A stretch of DNA of 8,703 bases from Leclercia sp. UBA7405 (GTDB lineage Bacteria > Pseudomonadota > Gammaproteobacteria > Enterobacterales > Enterobacteriaceae): NCBI GenBank assembly GCA_002469605.1, contig DKMV01000296.1:450-9152 (forward strand). The letters are read 5' to 3'. Position 1 is the stretch's first letter. The number at the start of each line of letters is the position of its first letter. Positions 1-5,226 of the stretch are shown piece by piece. The translations under genes were made by a program, and so were the position numbers. Under the pieces are notes generated by a model. That model had not been told where the DNA came from. It did not search any database and worked only from the letters and a program-made list of their open reading frames with translations.

Positions 1-1428
1 GCCGTGCAGGTTCATCTGCCCGAGCCCAATGGCGTGAGAAGCGGCATTGCCTGCCTCAATAGAGGGGACGCTGCGGATGTGGCTCATATCCGACACCGCC
101 GTCAGGCCGCGCACGGCGATCTCCACGGTGCGGCCAAAATCGGGCGAATCCATGGTGTGGGCAATATTCAGCGAACCGAGGTTGCAGGAGATATCTTTGC
201 CGGTGTCGGCGTAGTCCAGGTTTTCGTCATAGGTGGAGGCGCTATTAACCTGCAAAATCTCCGAGCAGAGGTTGCTCATATTAATGCGCCCGGCAATAGG
301 GCTGGCGCGGTTCACCGTGTCTTCGTACATGATGTACGGATAGCCGGACTCAAACTGGATCTCCGCAAGCGTCTGGAAGAAGTCGCGGGCGTTAATGTAC
401 TTTTTACGGATGCGCGCGTCGGCCACCAGCTCGTCATAAAGCTCGCTGATGGCCACATCGCCAAAGGCTTTGCCGTAGATGCGCTCAATATCATAGGGCG
501 AGAAGAGCGCCATTTCGGCGTTCTCTTTCGCCAGGCGGAAGGTAACGTCCGGGATCACCACGCCAAGAGAGAGCGTTTTGATGCGGATTTTCTCGTCGGC
601 GTTTTCCCGTTTGGTATCCAGGAAACGCAGAATATCCGGATGGTGGGCATGCAGGTAAACGGCTCCCGCCCCCTGACGCGCGCCGAGCTGATTGGCGTAG
701 GAGAAGGCATCTTCCAGCATCTTCATTACCGGGATCACCCCGGAAGACTGGTTCTCAATCCGCTTAATGGGTGCCCCGGCCTCGCGCAGGTTCGAGAGCA
801 AAAACGCCACCCCGCCGCCGCGTTTAGAGAGCTGGAGCGCCGAGTTTACCGCCCGGCCAATCGACTCCATATTGTCCTCAATACGCAGCAGGAAGCAGGA
901 GACCAGCTCCCCGCGCTGGGCTTTGCCGCAGTTCAGAAAGGTGGGGGTAGCGGGCTGGAAACGGCCGGTGAGGATCTCGTCGGTAAGCTGCTGCGCCAGG
1001 GTTTCATCCCCCTGGGCGAGGGTCAGGGCCACCATTACCACCCGGTCTTCAAAGCTCTCGAGGTAGCGTTTGCCGTCGAAGGTTTTAAGCGTATAGCTGG
1101 TGTAAAACTTCCAGGCGCCGAGGAAGGTCTGGAAACGAAAACCGCTGGCGTGGGCGCGTTCAAACAGGGCGATGACAAAGGCGCGATCGTAGCGGGCCAG
1201 CACCCGCGCCTCGTAATAGCCTTCGCTGACCAGCCAGTCGAGCCGCGCCTGCTGGCTGGCAAAGGCCACGCTGTTCGGGCGCACGTGGGCGGCCAAAAAG
1301 GCCTCTACCGCCTGGCTGTCTTTGTCGAACTGAATGCGCCCCTCGCTATCGTAGAGGTTAAGCATGGCGTTCAGGGCGTGGTAATCGCTGCTTCCCTGGA
1401 TCACGCGTTCTGCGGTTGTCGTTGCCAA
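1..1428 (-). CDS. nrdE: Class Ib ribonucleotide reductase, alpha (catalytic) subunit NrdE; N-terminal 476 residues, C-terminus outside window
   Basis: Reduces ribonucleoside diphosphates to deoxyribonucleotides in the cytoplasm, using a radical generated on NrdF and electrons from NrdH. The 476 residues present match the E. coli/Salmonella protein (about 714 residues) from its first residues to the QMNLHG segment. The known active-site residues fall at the family positions: Cys178 (in LVSCFLL), Asn386, Cys388 and Glu390 (in NMSNLCSE), and Cys415 (in ISCNLGS). The C-terminal cysteine pair lies beyond the window edge. The start is taken as TTG at 1428-1426, because the protein then begins MATTTAE as in E. 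coli and a TGA lies two codons upstream in frame; the only codon between is ATT. An AAGGAG site lies about 10 nt upstream, inside nrdI. The gene overlaps the nrdI end by 28 nt, which suggests translational coupling. nrdF is expected next, off the left edge. Confidence 0.97.
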   Translation of the reverse strand, partial: MATTTAERVIQGSSDYHALNAMLNLYDSEGRIQFDKDSQAVEAFLAAHVRPNSVAFASQQARLDWLVSEGYYEARVLARYDRAFVIALFERAHASGFRFQTFLGAWKFYTSYTLKTFDGKRYLESFEDRVVMVALTLAQGDETLAQQLTDEILTGRFQPATPTFLNCGKAQRGELVSCFLLRIEDNMESIGRAVNSALQLSKRGGGVAFLLSNLREAGAPIKRIENQSSGVIPVMKMLEDAFSYANQLGARQGAGAVYLHAHHPDILRFLDTKRENADEKIRIKTLSLGVVIPDVTFRLAKENAEMALFSPYDIERIYGKAFGDVAISELYDELVADARIRKKYINARDFFQTLAEIQFESGYPYIMYEDTVNRASPIAGRINMSNLCSEILQVNSASTYDENLDYADTGKDISCNLGSLNIAHTMDSPDFGRTVEIAVRGLTAVSDMSHIRSVPSIEAGNAASHAIGLGQMNLHG

Positions 1429-1811
1429 AATTCATTCACTCCTTTACGCACGTTCTCTACGTCCTGCTGTGTCCCCATCAGTTCAAAACGATAGAGAAAC
1501 GGCACGCCGCACTTTTGAGAGACAACATCCCCGGCGCGGCCGTAGGCCTCACCGAAATTACGATTGCCAGCGGCAATAACGCCGCGGATCAGCCCCCGGT
1601 TATGGGGATCGTTCAGAAAGCGGATCGCCTGGCGGGGCACTGCACCCGCCGTTCCGCCGCCGCCATAGCTGGGCACCACCAGAATGTAGGGTTCGTCTAC
1701 CCGGATACGCTCCCGCTCGTTAAGGGGGATGCGAACCGCCGGCAGCCCGAGCCGTTCGATAAACCGGTGGGTGTTCTCTGAGCTGCTGGAGAAGTAGACG
1801 AGCAGGCTCAT
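1401..1811 (-). CDS. nrdI: NrdI flavodoxin-like protein, class Ib ribonucleotide reductase activator
   Basis: FMN protein that supplies the oxidant used to assemble the dimanganese-tyrosyl radical cofactor of NrdF. It has 136 residues, the normal enterobacterial length. Visible landmarks are an N-terminal flavodoxin-like strand and phosphate loop ([13 protein letters not shown], residues 5-17), the glycine-rich segment PSYGGGG (47-53) and [13 protein letters not shown] (82-94), which resemble the FMN-binding loops of the family. The ATG shares ATGA with the nrdH stop (4-nt overlap) and the 3' end overlaps nrdE by 28 nt, so nrdH, nrdI and nrdE form one tightly coupled unit transcribed leftward. 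The assignment rests on strong resemblance to E. coli NrdI over its whole length plus the invariant gene order. Confidence 0.97.
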   Translation of the reverse strand: MSLLVYFSSSSENTHRFIERLGLPAVRIPLNERERIRVDEPYILVVPSYGGGGTAGAVPRQAIRFLNDPHNRGLIRGVIAAGNRNFGEAYGRAGDVVSQKCGVPFLYRFELMGTQQDVENVRKGVNEFWQRQPQNA

Positions 1812-2047
1812 GCGCTGGCGGCCTCGACCTGCAGGCGGTTAATCATATCCGGGCGAAAGCCGGACCAGCTGGCGTCGCCAGCGATCACCACCGGCAGCTG
1901 GCGAAAGCCCAGCGCTTTAAGCTTTTCGGCGGCATCCGGCTCATGGTCAACATTTACCATCTCAAAAGCTACGCCGCGGTTTTCCATGGCGCGTTTGGTG
2001 GCGTGGCACTGCACGCAGTCATCACGAGTGTAAATAGTAATGCGCAT
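1808..2047 (-). CDS. nrdH: NrdH glutaredoxin-like redoxin, electron donor to NrdEF
   Basis: Small cytoplasmic redoxin (79 residues; E. coli about 81) that reduces NrdE after each turnover and is itself reduced by thioredoxin reductase. The CVQC active site is at residues 11-14, following a glutaredoxin-type first strand ([11 protein letters not shown]). The C-terminal WSGFRPDMI segment is the family signature. The ATG at 2047 gives the conserved MRITIYT N-terminus. A longer TTG-initiated version from 2062 would add MEIRI and is less likely. The Shine-Dalgarno before the ATG is modest: GGAA about 11 nt away. It is the first gene of the operon and its stop overlaps the nrdI start. Promoter and NrdR boxes lie at 2121-2167. 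The extreme C-terminus (QVEAASA) differs from E. coli. Confidence 0.96.
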   Translation of the reverse strand: MRITIYTRDDCVQCHATKRAMENRGVAFEMVNVDHEPDAAEKLKALGFRQLPVVIAGDASWSGFRPDMINRLQVEAASA

Positions 2048-2120
2048 GATTCGTATTTCCAATTAGAATGAGAGAACGCCGCGATTGAACGCGTCGGCTT
2101 GTGTTGTCCTGCTAATGGGA

Positions 2121-2149
2121 ATACTAGATGTAGTTGTAAAAAGTTTCAA
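2121..2149 (-). promoter_or_regulatory. Putative sigma-70 promoter of nrdHIE(F)
   Basis: Read on the minus strand, TTGAAA (2149-2144, 5 of 6 to the -35 consensus) is followed after exactly 17 nt by TAGTAT (2126-2121, 4 of 6 to the -10 consensus). This would start transcription near 2114, giving a leader of about 65-70 nt before nrdH. Its placement between and over the two NrdR-like boxes supports the call. Confidence 0.6.
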
Positions 2150-2167
2150 CCATACAAGATATGGGTA
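2121..2167. promoter_or_regulatory. Tandem NrdR boxes, spaced 31 bp
   Basis: Two 16-bp elements resemble the NrdR box acaCwAtATaTwGtgt. Box 1 is ATACTAGATGTAGTTG (2121-2136), with a near-palindromic CTAGATGTAG core. Box 2 is ATACAAGATATGGGTA (2152-2167). The two starts are 31 bp apart, about three helical turns, as known for NrdR operators. Box 1 covers the -10 element and box 2 lies just upstream of the -35, a layout expected for repression by the ATP/dATP-sensing NrdR. Match and spacing are seen; function is inferred from the E. coli operon. Confidence 0.65.
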
Positions 2168-2234
2168 AAAACGGCAGTCTGGCCTCTGCGTAACGGCGTC
2201 GTGGGGAAGGGGGCCTGTACCTGTTATCCGGGGC

Positions 2235-2272
2235 AAAAAAAAAAGCCCCCGCGGGCGAGGCCGACGGGGGCT
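2235..2272 (-). terminator. Rho-independent terminator downstream of ygaM
   Basis: On the minus strand an 8-bp GC-rich stem, AGCCCCCG (2244-2251 on the plus strand) pairing with CGGGGGCT (2265-2272), is followed by a run of ten T residues (A-run 2235-2244 on the plus strand). The loop holds a further GGC/GCC pairing (2254-2256 with 2260-2262). The hairpin sits 20 nt past the ygaM stop and separates ygaM from the nrdH promoter. It is the strongest intrinsic terminator in the window. Confidence 0.92.
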
Positions 2273-2291
2273 GATACAGCGGTGCTGTCTA

Positions 2292-2606
2292 TTACGACTT
2301 ACGCAGGGTCAGCAGAGCACCGACAAAGATACCTACTGCCGCAATAGTACCGACAGCGCAAATCGGTTTTTCACGAATAAAGGTGGTGGCACAGTTAAGG
2401 GCGTCGCAACTGGAGCGCCCCTTCATGCGGGCACGGGTTTCACGCAGCAGGGCTTTTGCTTTGCGTCTGGTGGCTTCGGCTTCGCCTTTGGCGTCCGAGC
2501 CCAGGGACTTAAGCACATCTTCCAGGGTATCCGCTAATTTACTGACATCGTTATGAATATCCTGGACGCCATCGTCCACATCATTTCGGTTTGATCGATT
2601 AAACAT
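2292..2606 (-). CDS. ygaM: YgaM, ElaB/YqjD/YgaM (DUF883) family tail-anchored inner-membrane protein
   Basis: A 104-residue protein, strongly like E. coli YgaM at both ends (MFNRsNRNDVDDGVQDI at the N-terminus and AAVGIFvGALL-RKS at the C-terminus). It has an acidic, helical N-terminal part (9-45), a basic stretch rich in Arg/Lys (46-64), and a single hydrophobic segment (about 82-101) followed by RKS. This is the layout of C-tail-anchored inner-membrane proteins of this family, whose members ElaB and YqjD bind ribosomes through the N-terminal part in stationary phase; that role is inferred for YgaM. The middle (KGRSSCDALNCATT) appears a few residues shorter than in E. coli and is cysteine-rich. 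ATG at 2606 has a GGAGG site 5 nt upstream. Transcribed leftward alone, ending at the terminator at 2235-2272. Confidence 0.93.
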   Translation of the reverse strand: MFNRSNRNDVDDGVQDIHNDVSKLADTLEDVLKSLGSDAKGEAEATRRKAKALLRETRARMKGRSSCDALNCATTFIREKPICAVGTIAAVGIFVGALLTLRKS

Positions 2607-2636
2607 AGGTTCCTCCCTTAAATTGCGTTCAATATC

Positions 2637-2643
2637 AGTTTAG
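2637..2643 (-). promoter_or_regulatory. Possible sigma-S type -10 element for ygaM
   Basis: On the minus strand, CTAAACT (2643-2637) matches the stationary-phase -10 consensus CTATACT at 6 of 7 positions. It lies about 30 nt upstream of the ygaM start, so the transcript would begin near 2629 and leave room for the GGAGG site at 2612-2617. No good -35 is seen 17 nt upstream, as is common for sigma-S promoters. Members of this protein family are generally induced in stationary phase. Confidence 0.35.
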
Positions 2644-2766
2644 ACCAGCTTTTTAATATCTGAAGTCGGTCACGGGATATTGCGGCCTTTATGGATTTAT
2701 CTGAAAGCACTGCTATTGCTGAATACGGTAAGGTTGCCGGGCAGGAAAAGATAATGAGGATTAAAT

Positions 2767-3111
2767 ATGTATTTACGACCTGATGAGGTTGCGCGCGTTC
2801 TTGAAAAAGCTGGATTTACGATGGATGCGGTAACACAAAAAGCTTATGGTTATCGCCGTGGCGATAATTATGTTTATGTGAACCGGGAAGCGCGTCTGGG
2901 ACGCACGGCGCTGATCATTCATCCCACGCTGAAAGAGAAGAGCCTCTCTTATGCAGAGCCAGCCTCAGAGATAAAAACCTGCGATCACTATGAGCAGTTT
3001 CCAATCTATTTAGGCGGGGATCGCCACCAGCATTACGGCATTCCGCACGGGTTTAGCTCCCGGATGGCGCTGGAGCGTTTTCTGCAGGGGCTGTTCGGCG
3101 AACCGGCTTAA
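2767..3111 (+). CDS. ygaC: YgaC, DUF2002 family protein of unknown function
   Basis: A 114-residue soluble protein closely resembling E. coli YgaC from [14 protein letters not shown] through [17 protein letters not shown] and [13 protein letters not shown] to [11 protein letters not shown]. No signal peptide or membrane segment is visible. No biochemical function is known to me for DUF2002. ATG at 2767 is preceded by GAGGA (2756-2760) with about 6 nt spacing. The gene is divergent from ygaM (160 bp between them) and convergent with alaE, which starts its stop codon only 14 nt beyond the ygaC stop. E. coli ygaC is, from memory, a member of the Fur regulon; a weak Fur-like stretch (2750-2768) overlaps the start region here. 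Confidence 0.93.
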   Translation: MYLRPDEVARVLEKAGFTMDAVTQKAYGYRRGDNYVYVNREARLGRTALIIHPTLKEKSLSYAEPASEIKTCDHYEQFPIYLGGDRHQHYGIPHGFSSRMALERFLQGLFGEPA

Positions 3112-3115
3112 CCAC

Positions 3116-3136
3116 GCGACTGGCTTAGCCAGTCGC
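3116..3136. terminator. Perfect hairpin between convergent ygaC and alaE (possible bidirectional terminator)
   Basis: GCGACTGGC (3116-3124) and GCCAGTCGC (3128-3136) form a perfect 9-bp stem with loop TTA. The loop is the alaE stop codon (TAA on the minus strand), so half of the hairpin is alaE coding sequence. No T-run follows on either strand, so intrinsic termination would be weak; it may instead protect 3' ends. Pairing is certain, role is inferred. Confidence 0.55.
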
Positions 3137-3592
3137 TGCATCCTGCGCTTCAACGGTGCCACAGGCAGTCACTTTAAACAGGCGACGGCAGTAATCGAGA
3201 AAATAGCCGTACGCCGCACCCATCAGCATTGAAACCACAATATTCGAACTTACCGCCGCGGCAATCTGATGCCAGTCGGCGCCCACGGCCAGCAAAATCA
3301 CCACGTAGACCGGCGACTGAAAAGTAATATAGGCCAGTACATCCGCCAGATTTTTCATCCAGCCGGCAGGGCTCATGCGCCGCGCCACCCGCATAATGGC
3401 ATCGCGGTAAAAACCGTATGGCCATGCAATAAGGATATTGACCGGCACCGCCACCAGCCTGGAGGAAAGGGACTGTTCAAAGCTCATTCCGGAGAGGAAT
3501 ATCTCGATCAGCATGTTCACAACCGAACAGTAGACAACCATCGCAAAGGTATCTGCAACCGCGTGGCGCAGGCGAGACTGCCGAGAGAACAT
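3125..3592 (-). CDS. alaE: AlaE, L-alanine exporter
   Basis: Inner-membrane exporter that relieves the cell of excess L-alanine. The 155-residue protein matches E. coli AlaE (149 residues) almost throughout: [59 protein letters not shown] and [25 protein letters not shown]. Four hydrophobic stretches are visible at about residues 12-30, 44-62, 83-102 and 111-131, in line with the known four-helix topology. The start is ATG at 3592 ([12 protein letters not shown]), with AAGGAG seven nt upstream; an upstream in-frame start near 3637 would add 15 residues absent in E. coli. The C-terminal tail ([14 protein letters not shown]) differs from E. coli and is slightly longer. Convergent with ygaC. Confidence 0.95.
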   Translation of the reverse strand: MFSRQSRLRHAVADTFAMVVYCSVVNMLIEIFLSGMSFEQSLSSRLVAVPVNILIAWPYGFYRDAIMRVARRMSPAGWMKNLADVLAYITFQSPVYVVILLAVGADWHQIAAAVSSNIVVSMLMGAAYGYFLDYCRRLFKVTACGTVEAQDAATG

Positions 3593-3673
3593 GTCTGAGC
3601 TCCTTGAGAAAGGGGGATAAAGGGTGCTAAAGCGCATTGTTATGGTGCTTTAGGTTGCAATATTTTTCATGCA

Positions 3674-3688
3674 TAGAGTATATCTCTG
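3674..3688 (-). promoter_or_regulatory. Candidate alaE promoter -10 with overlapping Lrp-like site
   Basis: On the minus strand TATACT (3682-3677) is a 5-of-6 match to a -10 element about 85 nt upstream of the alaE start; no convincing -35 is seen. The surrounding CAGAGATATACTCTA (3688-3674) matches the Lrp consensus YAGHAWATTWTDCTR at 11 of 15 positions and sits in a wider imperfect inverted repeat (3669-3691, ATGCA..GAG / CTCTGCAT). E. coli alaE is, from memory, induced by alanine through Lrp. Sequence match seen; regulation inferred. Confidence 0.4.
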
Positions 3689-3868
3689 CATGTCAGGTCG
3701 CAATGAGTGATAAATTTTTATTTAAAGGCGTTTTGGCAAAAAAATTCTCTAAAATTGATATTTTTTGAACTGTGTCGTTATTTTCTCTTCTGCTCTTTAT
3801 TTTTCCATTATTAAACAATAGGTTGCCTTTTATTTCCTTAATGGCATTTCCCCCCTGTTTGCCTCATT

Positions 3869-3932
3869 GTGCAGAAATGGCATAACGGGCGGGCGAAAGC
3901 CACTTCGCATGGCTGTATAGTGCAGAAATGGC
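3869..3932 (+). repeat. Direct repeat pair GTGCAGAAATGGC upstream of stpA
   Basis: The 13-mer GTGCAGAAATGGC occurs exactly at 3869-3881 and 3920-3932 (51 bp apart, same strand). It occurs a third time inside stpA at 4345-4357, where it encodes part of RAEMA (codons 40-45 region). Flanking bases differ between copies. Function unknown. Confidence 0.75.
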
Positions 3933-4223
3933 CCTAAGCCAGTGAAAAATTCCGCCTGTGTATTTAACTAGTTATGCATTAAATATGAATGGTTATTTAA
4001 TAGTTTATACGTGGCGTTATTATCATTATTAAATAGGATGTAAACCAATCGCTGAAATAAAGCTGTCGGGCTGGAAAAAGAACGCGGCTATATTTTATTA
4101 TTGCCATGCATAATGGTGTGATTTCTATTTTCGCGACCCGTTATCTGGAAGTTTAAAAGCAAATAGATTATTATCGACGGGTAATGCATATTTTTATCGA
4201 CTTAGAAAGGGCTTTCACAATAT

Positions 4224-4628
4224 ATGAATTCGTTGTTACAGAATCTTAATAATATTCGTACCCTGCGTGCCATGGCGCGTGAATTCTCTGTTGAAGTACT
4301 TGAGGATATGCTGGAAAAGCTGCGGATTGTTACCGAAGAAAGACGTGCAGAAATGGCGGAAATGGAACAGCAGCGCGCTGAGCAGCAGCAAAAAATAGCG
4401 GCCCTGCTTGAGCGCATGAAGGCAGATGGTATTTCGGCTGAGGATCTGCTCGGCTCGCAGCTGGTGGGCGGTAACGGGCAGGCGAAAAAGCGTAAACCGC
4501 GTGAGCCAAAATATCGCTATATCGATACCGACGGCACTGAAAAAACCTGGACCGGCCAGGGGCGTACACCAAAGGTCATTGCCACCGCGCTGGCAGAAGG
4601 TAAATCGCTGGACGATTTCCTGATTTAA
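4224..4628 (+). CDS. stpA: StpA, H-NS-like nucleoid-associated protein and RNA chaperone
   Basis: Nucleoid protein that oligomerises with itself and H-NS, silences AT-rich DNA and has RNA-chaperone activity. It has 134 residues, as in E. coli. The N-terminal part (LNNIRTLRAMAREF, 8-21) and the long charged coiled-coil region (about 22-65, rich in E/Q/R) form the oligomerisation domain. A basic linker (AKKRKPREPK, 87-96) leads to the C-terminal DNA-binding domain with TWTGQGRTPK (108-117), whose QGR (112-114) is the minor-groove hook. StpA is favoured over H-NS by the N-terminus (LLQNLNNIRTLRAMAREFS), the basic linker and the location next to alaE. ATG at 4224 keeps the family N-terminus, but the only purine-rich site (AAAGGG, 4206-4211) is 12 nt away and lies in a small GAAA/TTTC hairpin, so translation may be poor or temperature-sensitive. 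Confidence 0.93.
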   Translation: MNSLLQNLNNIRTLRAMAREFSVEVLEDMLEKLRIVTEERRAEMAEMEQQRAEQQQKIAALLERMKADGISAEDLLGSQLVGGNGQAKKRKPREPKYRYIDTDGTEKTWTGQGRTPKVIATALAEGKSLDDFLI

Positions 4629-4634
4629 TCGACA

Positions 4635-4653
4635 CGGGCGGGGTTGCCGCCCG
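4635..4653. terminator. Hairpin between convergent stpA and the DUF2158 gene
   Basis: CGGGCGG (4635-4641) pairs with CCGCCCG (4647-4653) around a GGTTG loop, 7 nt after the stpA stop. It is followed on the plus strand by ATGGCGTTTGCTT, only weakly T-rich, and on the minus strand by no T-run. It is probably a weak, shared terminator for stpA and the opposing small gene. Confidence 0.65.
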
Positions 4654-4664
4654 ATGGCGTTTGC

Positions 4665-4844
4665 TTAGCAGACGCCAAAGTCACCCTCTTCTTTATAAGG
4701 GGCCACGTCTGCCGCTTTCACCGTAAAACGTTCACCATTCTCGTTGCTGGCCTGAACCACAACAAGCTGATCTTCGTGAACTTCCACAACGTTAAGTTTT
4801 GGTCCGCCCATACGCGGCTGAACAACATCTCCGACTGAAAACAT
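4665..4844 (-). CDS. Small DUF2158 (YodC-like) family protein
   Basis: A 59-residue protein. It begins MFSVGDVVQPRMGGPKLNVV and continues through a Val-rich strand (DQLVVVQA, 25-32) to a cysteine at the very C-terminus (FGVC). The GDVV-x-x-x-x-GGP pattern at residues 5-15 is the hallmark of DUF2158 proteins such as E. coli YodC, small beta-rich proteins of unknown role. ATG at 4844 has GGAG upstream with 6 nt spacing. The frame has coding character, with the family motif in its first 15 residues. It faces stpA tail to tail (36 nt between stops) and is divergent from yqaE (223 bp). In E. coli this place is held by ygaV-ygaP, so this is a genus-specific difference. No membrane segment or signal peptide is visible. 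Confidence 0.85.
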   Translation of the reverse strand: MFSVGDVVQPRMGGPKLNVVEVHEDQLVVVQASNENGERFTVKAADVAPYKEEGDFGVC

Positions 4845-4935
4845 AGCGATCTCCTGCAGGTTAATTGTGTCCCTAACAGTAGCCCAGGCGCCGTGCCCGG
4901 TACAGTGCTGAGGCGCAATTACCCCTTAATCGCCA

Positions 4936-4948
4936 CCCTAAGCCAGTG
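4936..4948 (+). repeat. Second copy of CCCTAAGCCAGTG, abutting the CpxR-like box
   Basis: The 13-mer CCCTAAGCCAGTG at 4936-4948 is identical to 3932-3944 in the region upstream of stpA. Here its last G is the first base of the GTAAA half-site array; at the other copy the next bases are AAAAA. Role unknown; listed because both copies lie in intergenic control regions. Confidence 0.6.
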
Positions 4949-4971
4949 TAAAGAGGGTAAAGGAGGGTAAA
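4948..4971 (+). promoter_or_regulatory. CpxR-like box upstream of yqaE (GTAAA-N5-GTAAA plus a third half site)
   Basis: GTAAA occurs at 4948-4952, 4957-4961 and 4967-4971. The last two form an exact GTAAA-N5-GTAAA, the consensus for the envelope-stress regulator CpxR; the first half site is one base closer (N4). The array is about 100 bp upstream of the yqaE start. A weak -10 candidate (TAAATT, 5021-5026) lies downstream. From memory, E. coli yqaE is Cpx-induced, which agrees with this site. Confidence 0.65.
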
Positions 4972-5067
4972 AACGGGCGGCAAATCTGGCATGTGCTGGC
5001 AAACTCGCTACGCTTAGAGATAAATTCTCTTTTTTTACAATGACCTGATTACCTGCATGGAGAAATT

Positions 5068-5226
5068 ATGGGTTTCTGGCGTATCGTTATTACTATTCTG
5101 TTGCCTCCGCTGGGCGTGCTGCTCGGCAAGGGTTTCGGCATGGCTTTTATTCTTAACATCATCCTTACGCTGCTGGGCTATATCCCGGGCCTGATCCACG
5201 CCTTCTGGGTACAGAGCCGCTCCTAA
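5068..5226 (+). CDS. yqaE: YqaE, Pmp3/UPF0057 family small inner-membrane protein
   Basis: A 52-residue peptide, identical in length and nearly in sequence to E. coli YqaE (MGFWRIVITI at the start, LGYIPGLIHAFWVQ near the end). It is almost entirely hydrophobic, with two membrane helices at about residues 4-20 and 26-46 and the LPPLGVLLGKGFG signature of the Pmp3 family between and within them. Pmp3 proteins in yeast and plants influence membrane potential and salt tolerance; the bacterial function is not established. ATG at 5068 has GGAG five nt upstream (5059-5062). The gene sits behind the CpxR-like box at 4948-4971. Its TAA stop (5224-5226) overlaps the stop codon of the opposing LysR-type gene, so no terminator space exists between them. 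Confidence 0.95.
   Translation: MGFWRIVITILLPPLGVLLGKGFGMAFILNIILTLLGYIPGLIHAFWVQSRS

Larger units (their letters stand above)
3593..4223. other. Long AT-rich intergenic region between alaE and stpA, no gene seen
   Basis: This 631-bp stretch separates divergent alaE and stpA and is clearly more AT-rich than the flanking genes. Only open frames of at most about 16 codons occur, all without a Shine-Dalgarno site, for example 4106-4156. It contains two copies of GTGCAGAAATGGC (3869-3881, 3920-3932), one copy of CCCTAAGCCAGTG (3932-3944), four ATGCAT hexamers (3669, 3974, 4106, 4184), an ATTAAAT/ATTTAAT inverted repeat (3978-3984, 3995-4001), and 8-of-10 matches to the H-NS nucleation motif (GTGATAAATT at 3707-3716 and TTGATATTTT at 3755-3764). 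It is probably a curved regulatory region bound by H-NS/StpA. The stpA promoter could not be placed with confidence. Confidence 0.6.

Noticed and set aside
4..1494. Long open frame (about 496 codons) on the plus strand opposite nrdE and nrdI
   Set aside because: It lies antisense to clearly conserved nrdE/nrdI, resembles no family, and is explained by GC-rich third positions of the real genes.
2048..2080. Possible Fur box before nrdH
   Set aside because: E. coli nrdHIEF is iron-responsive, but the match here to the Fur consensus is too poor to call.
4106..4156. 16-codon open frame (MHNGVISIFATRYLEV) upstream of stpA
   Set aside because: No Shine-Dalgarno sequence and no resemblance to a known small protein; such frames occur by chance.
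4644..4838. 64-codon plus-strand frame opposite the DUF2158 gene
   Set aside because: The minus-strand frame has the family motif and a good ribosome-binding site, and the plus frame begins inside the stpA terminator without such a site.
5016..5037. AGAGA-TAAAT-TCTCT followed by a T-run upstream of yqaE, terminator-like
   Set aside because: The stem is only 5 bp and AT-rich, and no gene ends upstream on this strand within reach; it may be part of the promoter region or a weak attenuator.
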